From Albifimbria verrucaria (Eukaryota; Ascomycota; Sordariomycetes; Hypocreales; Stachybotryaceae): 64,000 nucleotides of DNA. The translations under genes and the position numbers were made by a program. The notes beneath the pieces are model-generated. The model saw only the letters and a program-made list of their open reading frames with translations. It was not told where the DNA came from and ran no database searches. Below are positions 47,457 to 58,591 of this stretch, one piece after another (the stretch's first letter is position 1; the number at the start of each line of letters is the position of its first letter). The stretch covers positions 868,001-932,000 of the forward strand of contig JAHREC010000030.1 of NCBI GenBank assembly GCA_020081605.1. Direction: 5' to 3'.

Positions 47457-49113
47457 TTTAAACAGAACAAGTTCACCACCAGCATATAGGTGGAGGTTTG
47501 TGGAAAAGAACAAGCGAAGGACGAGTAGGCTACTAGCGAAAGATGAGCCTGGCCGAAACAGCTACATGCTTGTCCGTGTCGCTCGTCTCGCCTCTCTTTA
47601 TAACCAGCTCCCTCACCACTTGTTAACGTCATGGCCATCATCACAGAACCTAAGCGATACTCTGGGCCTGAATCTGTGTTTCCATGACCCATGTAATTTG
47701 ATCCAGATATATGCAGCCTACCGGTGTTTCCTCATCGTGCGAGTACTCTTCGTATCAAAAGGGGTTGATAAGATGAGGCGATACAGATAGGGACTACGAA
47801 ATACGTTGCCTTCGGCATGCTCTCAACGCAGTCGATGGTCGGATTGTTCAGTTGCCTTTGCTATGAATTAGCTTCTAAGATATTTAGAAGATGTCTGTCT
47901 ATCTGGTCAGAGAGTCAAAGATGCCAATTGAACGTCACCGTAGCAATATGACGCTGAGGCCTGGCTAGTCAAGCGTGCGTGCGATAGGGGTCATCATGCC
48001 CACGAATCCCATTAGCCTGTTGCTATACCCCAACCGCATCACTGAGAAACAAAACAAAAGGCAGTGCAGCCAATAGCTCGACCGCAATGAGCTGATCAAT
48101 CCCAGCAAGTACGAGGCTCATAGAGACACGAGAGGTTGTGCCAATCTCGGGCAGCCAGGGTATTGAGCAACGGGTGGCTGCGGAATGCAAATAACGGTAG
48201 TTGTCTATGTCTGCGACGACCTGATGCTCATAATGATTATCGCTGCCGAGACAATCCAGAAGCTGGGCCTTCCCGACCGGGGCGCAGATGTGGTTGCTGC
48301 TCGGGCGGCTCATTAAAGCCCAACTGTCTCATCGGGCTATGGTCTCACAACCACAAACTCAGCTGCATATTCCAGGCCACACGTGCTGCATGTACGAGAC
48401 ATTTATCTGCATTAATGTCCCCGCCAGGCACCGCTTACGTTCGATCTAGTAGCTAATTGCCAGATAAGGCAAGCTTGGAGCTGTATTGGGCGCCCTATAC
48501 CATTGGGATACAGCTTTCACAAGTGCATTTTGGCCGAACTAAGGTGTTTGAGGATCTAGTCAAGACGCCATGGCATTCAATGACTTCATACAACCAGCCA
48601 TTCGTGAGGTATTCTAGAACATTATGTTTCATCAGACGGTAGGCTCCAGCCACTCCACTGTTTCTCATAGATACAGCAAAATGTAATAGCCATTATATGT
48701 GGCGGTGAGCCAGAGATGAACAGCCTTACTCTTCGTGCAACACTCGCCACATTCGCTTGTTTTCAGAAGAACCCAGCTCCTCTCTGGCGCCAGTGCCACA
48801 GCAGAGATGAGGGTCGCAGGTCGCGTGAGGGGAATGAGACAAGCTCGGTTGTTCATTTCACAGCAGCAAGAGCAATAAGGCAATCTACAACCGTTAATTC
48901 AGGATTCACAAGAACGCATGTGGCTTCGCCAAAGGGTGTTGTGGCGGCATGCACGGTCGCACGCAGGAAGTAGGCACAGCATGGTGTAAGCTTAAAGTGG
49001 ACGAAGCGTGTCTCGAGTTAAATAGACATAAGCAATACGCTTGAACGAGAGTCTAACAAGTACTGAGACATCCTGAGAATGGCGGAGCGGAACCAGCCCT
49101 AGCATTGCTAGCC
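47457..49113. other. Gene-free stretch
   Basis: 1.7 kb between the repeat protein promoter and the SOD 3' end. No supported frame or repeat on either strand. Confidence 0.4.
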
Positions 49114-49962
49114 TTACAGGGATGCCTTGAGAACCTTGAAGGCATCCTCTCGGGTGCCCTGGAAGCGAGCCTCAGCAGTCTTCCAGTTGATGACCTTCCA
49201 GATGTTCTCCACGTAAGCGGCCTTGCCGTTGAGGTACTGAAAGAGGGGTTAGCATGCTGCCGTAGCTCGCTCGTCTGCAATGCAACATGACTCACCTGCA
49301 GGTAGTAGGCATGCTCCCACATGTCGATGCCGAAAATGGGCACCTCACCGCCAACGACGGGATCCTGGTCCTTGGTCAGGACAATACGCAGCCCGTGCGT
49401 GTCCTTGACCAACCAGCCCCAACCGCTTCCCTGAAGGGAAAGGAGGCTCTTAGCCATGGCGGCCTTGAAGTTGTCGAAGCTGCCCCACGTCTTGGCGATG
49501 TCGGCCATCAAGGTTGGGGCACCATCAGGGTTCGCATCGGCAGATGACGCGGGGGCCAGGTTCTGCCAGAATAGAGAGTGGTTGATGTGTCCACCGCCGT
49601 TGAACTTGATGGCGGCCTGAAGGGCGATCTGGCCGGCAATGTCGCCAGCAGACACGGCCTCGGCGTACGAGCCAAGGGCGTTGTTCAGGTTGGTGACATA
49701 GGCCTGGTGGTGCTTGCTGTGATGCAGCTCCATGATCTGAGCCGAGATACTGGGCTCAAGGGCCTTTGGACGAGCAAGAAGCAAGCATTAGTCACATCTG
49801 CGCGATGGTATTGATGAGAGGGGGACATACATCGTAGGCGTATGGCAGCGCCGGGAGGCTGTAGGTGCTGGTCGACATGACGGTCTGTGCGGAACTACCA
49901 ACGATGCGGTCGCTCCAGGAAGAGAGAATAGAGGTAGCAGCGAGAAAATTGCTGGGCAACAT
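49114..49962 (-). CDS. Manganese superoxide dismutase
   Basis: Converts superoxide to hydrogen peroxide and oxygen. Exons: 49962 (or 49878) to 49831, then 49763-49296, then 49236-49114; introns 49764-49830 and 49237-49295. Two in-frame starts: an upstream ATG at 49962 adds 28 residues (MLPSNFLAATSILSSWSDR...), and the ATG at 49878 gives MSTSTYSLPALPYAYD, the usual start of cytosolic Mn-SOD. The longer start has only weak targeting features (two Arg, two Asp). Metal ligands and signatures are seen: ELHHSKHHQAYV, GGGHINHSLFWQNL, GSGWGWLV and DMWEHAYYLQ with the Asp and His ligands. Unlike many neighbours it shows no frame break. It ends with KVLKASL. Confidence 0.92.
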
Positions 49963-50718
49963 GGCGGGCAACGGGGCAGGGGCAGTCCGGGCTAGAAATA
50001 GGCGGGAGGGGTGGAGGGCGGCAAGTCGGGCTGGTGGTGAAGTTGATGTTGGACGTTGCGTGTCTGCAAATGAGCCCCTGGCCAGGAGGCTGCATTTGTC
50101 AGGTACTTTGCCTCATCGAGCGGCCTCGCCCAGTTGGCAAGTACCCCTACCACCTACACCTACACCTAACGTCTACACCAATAAATGGCAGCCCCGCTAC
50201 ATCGTCCCAATCTCATTGTCACAGGCTGCCACTCTGACCTCACCAGCATCGGGTCATACGCAAGCAGCCATTCCGTTTCATGCTTTCCTGCACGACGCCG
50301 CCCGTCTCCCCAGCCTGAGCATTTTTATCCTCTCAAACTTGCTCGTCCTCGATTGCCGGATGGGGTAGGGAGCTAGTCTGTGCGGGGCTGTGATTGGCCA
50401 GCGGTGGATTGAGCAGGTTACAGCTTAGGCATGATGTGCCATTCTTGGCCAGGCTGTACCTTGGAGCGTGCGTCAAGGACGGAGATAACTAGCGCCGCCA
50501 TGCATCATTATAGTAACCTTGAGGTCTTGAGACCAATTAGTCTGACACTCCGTGGGCTAGAATAAGGGTGAGTAATGGACGAGGTTGTTGTATAAGTAGA
50601 GGGCGTCGTTCCCTGATGGGACCTCACCCTCACTCGTCAACCGGAATCACGACTCACATACATATATATATATATATATATATAACCTATCTCTCAAAGA
50701 TCTCAAGTAACCACCAAA
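49963..50718. promoter_or_regulatory. Divergent spacer between SOD and the small gene
   Basis: About 0.75 kb, GC-rich on the left, with CACC/CTACACC runs (50140-50185). It holds the dinucleotide tract listed separately. No coding frame is supported. Confidence 0.4.
50662..50684. repeat. (AT)n microsatellite
   Basis: A run of about eleven AT units just upstream of the start of the small hypothetical gene. It probably varies between strains and could affect promoter spacing. Confidence 0.85.
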
Positions 50719-51246
50719 ATGTGCGGACCAGAGAACACGAACAGACCTCGGGGCGGTGCCCTCGCTGCTCTCGCCTCTCCTACTGCCTTGCCTCTCCCCA
50801 AAGCAGTATATACGGCGACCTCGCCTTCCACACACCGGGTAGCCCTGGCAGCACTGAAGCAACACATGCGCGGTGGACGCCAAACGAGACATGCCGCGTC
50901 AGCGGAAGCTTAGCAGACCTTCACGTGGTCATCCAGTGAGTTTGACCTCGCAGGTTGTGCAGAGGAGATATCTAACTTTCGTCCCAGCTGCAGCGGAGAC
51001 CTAACCAGGAACTCCAAAGACTGCGGCCTCTTCCGCCAGTTTGTCCTGCCTGCGACAGCAACTGTATGCGACGATTCATTCATCGAACTAGCGCTGGATC
51101 AACCTCTATCCCTCGCCGTTGGAAATGACGGTATCATCGGGAGACGTGTCTCACTATGCTCTCGTCCTTCTCTCGGAAGGCAAGAAGTCGTCGCTGAAGG
51201 CATCGTAGGATTCAACTTCCTCAGGCCTATTCAAGCCTCCATGTGA
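50719..51246 (+). CDS. Small hypothetical gene, one intron
   Basis: I do not recognise the family. An ATG at 50719 begins MCGPENTNRPRGG; a second frame (AFHTPGSPGSTEATH) takes over near 50800, which suggests a frame break. The splice 50936-50987 (GTGAGT...CCCAG, 52 bp) joins VVI-H to CSGDLTRNSKDCG in a frame that stays open to the TGA at 51244. The second exon encodes SFIELALDQPLSLAVGNDG and GRRVSLCSRPSLGRQEVV, which is protein-like. The first exon and start are uncertain. No domain, signal or membrane span is seen. Confidence 0.4.
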
Positions 51247-51461
51247 TATTCATTGCGAGCAACGTTTTATGAGCATGCAAGGCGTTGGGACATATCTTTG
51301 GCTAGTTGGAGCTAGCAGCGTCTATTTTCCTGGAGTTTATTGGCATGGTCATACGAATATGGCAACAAGGAGTCAAGGGCATGGGACATTGGCTTCTGAT
51401 CGTGTAAAAATATGTATTCACCTCAAGAAATGAACATCGAGTGGCAAAAAGCAAAAGTTAA

Positions 51462-51533
51462 AGGTCACAGTGGGGATCGAACCCACAATCTCCTGATTCG
51501 TAGTCAGACGCCTTGCCATTGGGCCATGCGACC
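51462..51533 (-). tRNA. tRNA-Arg(ACG)
   Basis: Cloverleaf on the minus strand: acceptor GGTCGCA with TGTGACC, D-arm GCCCAATGGCAAGGC, anticodon stem CTGAC/ATCAG-type with anticodon ACG at 51499-51501, T-arm TGTGGGTTCGATCCCCAC. No intron. The discriminator is T at 51462. Confidence 0.88.
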
Positions 51534-51776
51534 AGTTGAAGGGTGAATGCCCTCATCCGCACGATGCTTGTGCGGATGCTCTCCAGGCCAGCAAGTTCAG
51601 TTTATGTTTCTTCCAGACGCCAAACACCAAGCATCAAGAGCTTCTATCGAGTCTCGAGTTGCGTACCGAAAATCTCTTCCTCGGTTGAGTAGCCGAACGT
51701 ATGTGCAACACTTCTTTGTACCTTTATTAAAATCTCCTAACGCCATCATTGTATCATGCATTGTCGTGACCTGCTT

Positions 51777-53064
51777 TCAAACATTCACTTCATCCCATTC
51801 AATCCATTTACGTATCACATCGTCGACCTTGCGAATACCCTCGCGCGACGCGGACACTTCGAACCACTCCCGGTGGTCCCGGCCACACGTGCTACACTTA
51901 TCCATAGTGGCCCGGAGCCCCATACCTGCCAGCTCAATGTGGATCAGCCGCTCCACGCGGTGGGCATGCGGTGTCATTCGCGGTATGGCGCCGGACGAAG
52001 AATCGCTCGCACCGGGCACGTATGGATAGTAGCGTAGCATCTCGATGGCGTAGCCACATTGTCGCTGCCATTGATTCATGCGTCGCTGGACGTTAGCTGC
52101 CCGCCCGATTTTCAGCATCATGGACTTGGCGCTGGTGCCGCTGCTGTGGTTTGCGAAGCTCGATACTACATCACTGGCACGTCGAGAGCGCGAACCGGAC
52201 CGAGGCGATGCTGGTGGCGCAAGAAGAGACTGGGCGGCAGCCACAGGTGGTGAGTCCTCTGATTCTGGTGTAAGCCAGAACATGTAAATGAAGCCTGCCT
52301 CTTCAGAGTCTACATATGGTCGCGCAAGTTCCGCCATCAATGCCGATGCTGTCGCCATATCAAGGCTGTCTGGAATCAAGTCCTTTAACTGGGCAGTCTG
52401 CGAGGCGTTGGACTTTCGTGATGCGTACGACTTTCTTGCCGGTGATAGTCGCGACGGGCTTAGGTTCTGCGGCGGACTTGTCGGACCCCGAGGCTCTGCT
52501 TTGACCTTCGGACTGAATTAGGCAAAGGCGCCGACGTCTGCTGCACGGGACGTGGTTGTGGTCGCGAAGGTGGTGGTTGTTCGTTGACCTCCTCCAAGGG
52601 TACGGAGAAACAAAAACAGAACTCAAGCTTCTGTGTCTTCTTCTGCCGTGTTCTCGGGGGCGGTTTGGGCATGCCACTGCTGCGACCACTGCCTCCTTGC
52701 TGGTTCTTGTGTGCGGATTTTCGTTTCGGTTTCTCTTGCAGCTCCACCAAGCCCAGTCGGTCCGCAAGCGTGTCGAGACTCGTACGCCCTTCTAGTATCG
52801 GTGTTGCCGTGGCTCGTGGCCCGGGACTTGACCGTGCAGATAACCCGGCTTGTTCCTTATGCTGCCAGCAGTAGAGGTTCTCATCTCGGGGTCCGGAGTC
52901 GAGGGCGCTCGCCGACTTGACGGGAGGAGTGAACTCGACGCTGTAGCCGCTAGGGGCCGCCGACACGGCCGACCGCTTGCTGTAAGCCCGCGACATGTTG
53001 AACTTGGGTTCTTGGAGTCGGAACGGTTGAGCAATGACTCTGGGGTGTTGGCAACGAAGGGCAT
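51777..53064 (-). CDS. T5orf172-domain protein (MUG113-like, fungal)
   Basis: Start at the ATG at 53064 (MPFVANTPESLLNRSDS). An N-terminal Cys-containing segment (STCRGLTASGRPCRR, then YCWQHKE) looks like a small zinc-binding knot and is typical of this fungal family. A low-complexity linker follows (Pro/Arg-rich), then the C-terminal T5orf172/GIY-YIG-like domain: AGFIYMFWLTPE, MLKIGRAANVQRRMNQWQRQC, RVERLIHIEL, CSTCGRDHREWFEVS and KWIEWDEVNV. The Lys-Ile-Gly-Arg segment is the core motif. Such proteins are linked to DNA binding or meiosis in yeasts. Frame breaks at the GGCCCC run near 52948-52955, near 52520-52530 and near 52390. The domain call is good, the function unknown. Confidence 0.75.
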
Positions 53065-53837
53065 GCTCTCTCGCTGTTACGTCTCAGTGCGAGATGCGGT
53101 AGAGAAGACGAGAAGTAAAGAGAGGAGGTAATTCGAGTGTCGACGGCCCGCAAGGCAACCCGAAGCGAAGGTGAAAAGTCGCGGTGAATCCAAGAGCCCG
53201 GCCATAGGTCTGACCCGCTCTGGGATTGCGTTCCTGGATTCACATGCTGTTGATTGGTTTGCGGGGAGGTGAGGAGGCTGGGAACTTGGCTGGGCTGGTG
53301 TGTTGTCATGAGTGTGGCTGTGTGTGGTTTGTGGCAGGGCATCTCAGCCACACAGCTAGCTGTATATCCGTACGATGTTACAATGTTGTAGTTCACTACC
53401 CTACAGCAAACTGGTTGTAGATGGAAGTCAAGAACTCGTTCAACAAGAGGGCAGCTATCGTGTTACATGCTCAATTGCAGCAGTAAATTTGGTATTGAAA
53501 ACAGATATCCATCTTTCAATAATCATAACCAGTGTATGTTAACTTTTGTCCCAACACGTCGTCCATGTTAGTAGAAGTGATGTGCAGGAACGGCACCTCT
53601 AATCGACGTAGTACGCCATGGATCCATCATGGCTCCAACGGTTTAAGTCAAACCCTGCAATGGCCAGTCGCTGCCTGACAAGGAACCGCAGCCCCGCACT
53701 GCCTCTCAGCTCATATGGTTGCACGTTTAACGTTCCCTCACCAATTGAGGGTGTTCATTATCTCGGTCGTTGTAATGGCGTACCACGGTTGATACCCCGT
53801 GCCCAATGCGTCTCCTCCCAATCCCTAATCTTTGAGG
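53065..53837. promoter_or_regulatory. Divergent spacer, T5orf172 gene / NLR-like gene
   Basis: 0.8 kb between two divergent genes. A 94-codon frame at about 53618-53902 has no protein hallmarks and is not called. Confidence 0.35.
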
Positions 53838-56800
53838 ATGAACGGCGGCGAGGAATTTACCCTTCGACAGAGCAAGCGCGTGCGCCACGACACCTTCGAT
53901 GAAAACTCGACAGTTTCGCACAAGCGAGCGAGAGACGACGGAAATGGCCGAGATACCAACTACGAATGCGACACGAGACGGTTGAAGCTCCCCGCGAGCA
54001 CTACACCATAGGATGGATCGCTGCTCTGCCTATCGAAATGGCTGCGGCCAAGGGTATGCTCGACAATATCCACCAGAGCCTAGATCGAGTAGAGAATGAT
54101 ACCAACACCTATGTGCTTGGTAACATTGGAAAGCACAATATAGTCATAGCCTGCCTGCCAAACAATGGCTACGGAACCACCAATGCGGCCACTGTTGCTG
54201 GTAATATGCGTCGAAGCTTCGACTCTATACAGGTATTCCTGGTGGTTGGCGTAGCTGGTGGGGTCCCTGAAAAGGCGGATCTTCGCCTTGGTGATGTTGT
54301 CATCGGCAATGAAGTTGTGCAGTATGACTTTGGGAAGACAGGACCTGGCGGCGTTTTTAGGTCTACTGGATCGCTCAATAAACCCCCACAAAGTCTCATG
54401 ACAGCAGTTTCTGCGTTGCGAGCGCAGCATGAGTCGAAGCCGAATGAGATCGCGGGCAACCTCCTCGATATGCTCCGTAAATACCCCCATATGAGCAAGT
54501 ATATGCGCCCTGAGGAAGCTCCAGATAGGCTATTCAAGAGCACGTATGATGGAAATAGCCATATTCAAGGAACAGACAGCTGCGAGTCTTGCGAAGACAC
54601 CGAGCTCGTTCTGCGTCCAAAAAGAATAGACACGAGTCCTCGCATTTTCTACGGACGAATTGCATCTGGCAACCAGGTCATGAAGCATGGCGCTACCAGA
54701 GAGCGCCTGGCTCAAGAGCACAATGTGCTGTGCTTTGAGATGGAAGCGGCAGGACTGATGGATGGCTTCTCCTGTCTTCCTGTTCGCGGAGTGTGTGACT
54801 ATTCGGACTCTCACAAGAACAAGCGATATCAAGAATATGCAGCCGCTACTGCTGCGGCTTATGCCAAAGAACTTCTTTCTGTCCTCGGTCCCTTCGCTGT
54901 CAACGCAATCCCTGACAAGGAGCCGTCTCCATCGACCGGTATGAGTGGAAATAATTCTCATAGGATCCATTGTTGACTGACGTACAATTAGAACCAGAGC
55001 CAGAGCCCGACGAATTTCGTAGCAAAAGCTGCTTGATACGTTGAGGTACCAGCAGATCAACACAAGACATGAAACCATCAAGGCTGCTCACCGGAAGACG
55101 TGCAAATGGTTTGTAGAGCAACCAGATTTTATGGCTTGGCGTGATGCTTCTCAACGTACTGAGCACCATGGATTTTTATGGATTACTGGCAAGCCAGGAG
55201 CCGGAAAGTCAACGATCATGAAGTATATCTTCGAAAATGAGAAGAAAAAGAGAAACAAAAGCCACGCAACTCTCAGTTTCTTCTTCAATAGACGAGGGGA
55301 TGCTATTGAATGGTCAATAGCAGGAATGTATCGGTCCTTGATCCATCAATTGCTCCACCGTTACACCGACCTTCAAAGTATCCTAGAGGATCCGAAATAT
55401 GATTGCTGGGTCGAAGACCCTGAAGCCGACTGGGATGTGGAGACTCTTCGTGATCTATTTTCAGATGCCATCGGCAGACTTGGATCGCGATCATTGACAT
55501 GCTACATCGATGCCCTCGACGAATGTGACCAACAAGACATTTGGGAAATGCTGGAGCACTTTGAAGATCTGGGTGAGCAAGCTCTTGAAAGTAACATCGA
55601 TTTATACATTTGTTTCGCCAGTCGGCACTACCCGCATATCGACATTGAGCATCGCATCAAGTCTATCTTGGAAGACCAGCCCGGTCACAAGCGAGATCTG
55701 GAGGTTTACGTGCAAAGCAAGCTGCGAGCTGAAGGGGTGAGATTTTCGAAGAAATAAGGAGAACCATACTCAACAAATCTGACGGTGTATTCATGTGGGT
55801 GGTGCTTGTTGTCGATATTCTGAATCAGGAATTTCGCAATGGTCGTGCATTCGCAGTGAAGAAGCGACTGAAGGAATTGCCTCCTGGGCTGAGCGACTTA
55901 TTCAGGGATATCTTGGAAAGAGACAAGAAGAACATGAAAGATCTGCTCCTGTGCATACAATGGATTCTTTATGCACAAAGGCCTTTAAAATGCTCCGAGT
56001 TTTATCTTGCAGTTGTGGCTGGGTTGGATCCCACGAAGGAAGATTTACAATGGGACGATCGACTTTATACACCCGAACAGGTCAGGAAATTTATCTTGAG
56101 CTCTTCGAAAGGTCTTGCGGAAATCACCAAGTCAGATGAACCCACTGTGCAGTTCATTCATGAATCTGTTCGTGATTTCCTCATCACTGACAATGGTATC
56201 CACGACTTATGGCCTGAATACTCGACCCAATTTGAAAGCTTCAGTCATGAGCAGCTCAAGGCTTGTTGTCACATCTACATATCGTCCAGCAGCCATAATG
56301 GCGCACAAACTCTTCTATCACGATCAGATGAGCCTTCACACGAAAGAAGAAAAAATCGATCCCTTATCGCCGAGCGCTTCCCTTTGCTTGAATACGCAAC
56401 CAAGAATATATTCTTACACGCCGAAAAGGCGATCAATTTCCGTGCACAAAATGACTTCTTGTCGAAGTTTGACGTTCACGAATGGGGCGTATTGCGCCAG
56501 GCTAGTACTACCCTTCGAGAAATTCGCGAGTCGTCGCTTCCGACTCTTCTTCACGAATTAGCTGAAAACAATTTGACGGGCTTGATACACACGAGTTTAG
56601 AAGATCACTGTGAGATTGATGCTCTGGGAGGACAGTATAGATACCCGCTGTTTGCTGCCCTGAGTAACGGCCACAAGAGCGCAGTCGCAGAGCTGCTTCG
56701 ACCCCTCTCAACCTCTCAAGAGGCAGAAGAAATGGCCGAAGGCCTGGTATACGGATATGATTTCACCACAAACAAATACTTTACTCCTTTGCATTGGGCG

Positions 56801-58136
56801 GTAGCGCAAGGGCATACGGCACTGCTGCGAGCACTCCTAAGATCAACCACATGTAATCCTAACGTGGAAGATCTCAAGCACCGCACTCCACTGATGCTCG
56901 CTGCTGAGTTTTCCCATGATGATTCCGCAGAGCTCTTGCTTGAGTCCAAAGCTGTCCAGCTGTTCTTCGCAGGTATCGACCGCACAGCCCTCACATGGTC
57001 TATTGAACATGGCTATCATTCGCTTGTGAAGATTCTTCTCCGCAAAGGGGTCGACCCAAATAAAAAAGACGGCATGGGTTTTACCCCGCTCACGTTGGCC
57101 ACCGTGTACGGCAATGAGCATATCGTGAGCATACTCTTGAATTCTGAAAAGATTGAACCTAATTGCCGCGACTCTTATGATCGCACGGCTTCAAGATACG
57201 CGGCAGAAAAAATGCAGATTATAATACTGCAGAAGATTGGAGCCGTCTTCTCCTGGCGTGAAGGAGGAAAAACTCCTCTTTGGTGGGCATGTAGGAAACT
57301 ACCCAAGTATCGTCAAGCTACTGTTAGACGCAGATGGTGTCGAACTTGACGCCAGCGATCGAGATGGCAACACTTACTTACTTGATGCTATGCAGAATGG
57401 TTTTTGGACGTGATACAGGTTCTCTGTCGTCGAGTCGATGCGAACTATGCCAACCTTGGGGACCAGGCGGGGAGAACCCCTTATGGCACGCTTGCTATCC
57501 AGCCAGACCGAGCATCGTCAGGCCACTGCTTAAGATCAAAGGTATTGACCCAAACCTTGCAGACGAGCATGGCCGTACGCCTTTATCTATGGCTGCGGAA
57601 CACGGATCATTTGAAGTAATACAGATGCTCCAGCCAAAAGCCAACGCGAATATAAGTGATCGCGAAGGAAGATCACCTCTATGGTGGGCAAGTAAGAATG
57701 ATAGGCCTTGGGCTGTCGAGGCGTTGCTAGACTTTGATGACATCGAGCTTGATGCTGGAGATAAGCATGGCTATACACCTTTATCAATCGCTGTGCAGCA
57801 TGGGTTCAGCCATGTTGTGCAAATCCTCAGCCGGAGGGCCAACGTGAATACGAAAGACAACAAGGGAGAACGCCTCTTTGGTGGGCAGCTTCCCTAGGCT
57901 ACCTGATTATCATCGAAACTCTCATGAAGAGCCCGGACATTGACCCCAACAGCCAAGATGGTGAGGGTCGCACGCCGCTTCTTATCGCGGCCGAGAAGGG
58001 GCAGATGGCAGTCGTTCGAATATTAGCCGCAGACAAACGTGTCTCCCGCAGTATTCAAAGTGACGAAGGCTTGAGTGTACAGGACTGGCTTGAACGTCAC
58101 GATGCCTGGCATGTGATTTCTTTGCTAAACCAGTAA
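53838..58136 (+). CDS. NLR-like receptor: PNP_UDP - NACHT - ankyrin repeats
   Basis: A fungal STAND/NLR protein in three parts. The PNP_UDP (nucleoside phosphorylase-like) domain runs TIGWIAALPIEMAAAKGML through FEMEAAGLMDGFSCLPVRGV. An intron at 54939-54991 separates it from the NACHT NTPase: Walker A GKPGAGKST (about 55195), Walker B LTCYIDALDECD, then PGLSDLFRDILER and VQFIHESVRDFL. Six or more ankyrin repeats follow, for example TPLHWAVAQGHTALLRALL, TPLSMAAEHGSFEVIQML and TPLLIAAEKGQMAVVRIL. The start is uncertain: the ATG at 53838 gives a basic leader (RQSKRVRHD, HKRARDD) but needs one base to join; the ATG at 53966 is already in frame. Frame breaks: AAAA 55024-55027, near 55735, near 57290, near 57410, near 57470 and near 57875. 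Confidence 0.85.
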
Positions 58137-58507
58137 GAAACAAGTGTCTTGAACATAAAGATGTGACTTGATCGATGTCAGATGTAGTTGCAAGATATAT
58201 GCTGAGAAACCGGCCAAGAAAGTCTAGTACTGTGCGAATTTATTGGAATAGCCGCTGTCTGTTTTAGTAACACACTGCCATGTACATACATGATGCTGCA
58301 TTATTTGTCCGGCGCGGTATCAATACGCTCAGGTTGTGAACAGGAAATACATGAGCACCCTCACAATTTGAAAGGCTGACTTGTCTGATGGGTCTAACGA
58401 ATGACGATGCTCACCCATCTCCCAATTAACTTTTGAAGAGGAGTAAAGATTGAAAGGATTGGCAAAAAATATATGCCGTCCAAAAAAACAAAGCGATTGA
58501 AAGTTTG
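58137..58507. other. Intergenic
   Basis: 3' flank of the NLR-like gene up to tRNA-Glu. No feature is recognised. Confidence 0.35.
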
Positions 58508-58591
58508 CTCCGATACTGGGAATCGAACCCAGGGCTGCTCGGAACCTCAGAAGATGAGAGCGAGCGATGTTAGCCACTACACCATATCGGA
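58508..58591 (-). tRNA. tRNA-Glu(CTC) with short intron
   Basis: Minus-strand cloverleaf: acceptor TCCGATA with TATCGGA, D-arm GGTGTAGTGGCTAAC, anticodon stem GCTCG/CGAGC, anticodon CTC, T-arm CCTGGGTTCGATTCCCAGT-type and discriminator G at 58508. About 12 nt (TCTTCTGAGGTT) after position 37 must be spliced out for the stem to close. Confidence 0.85.
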
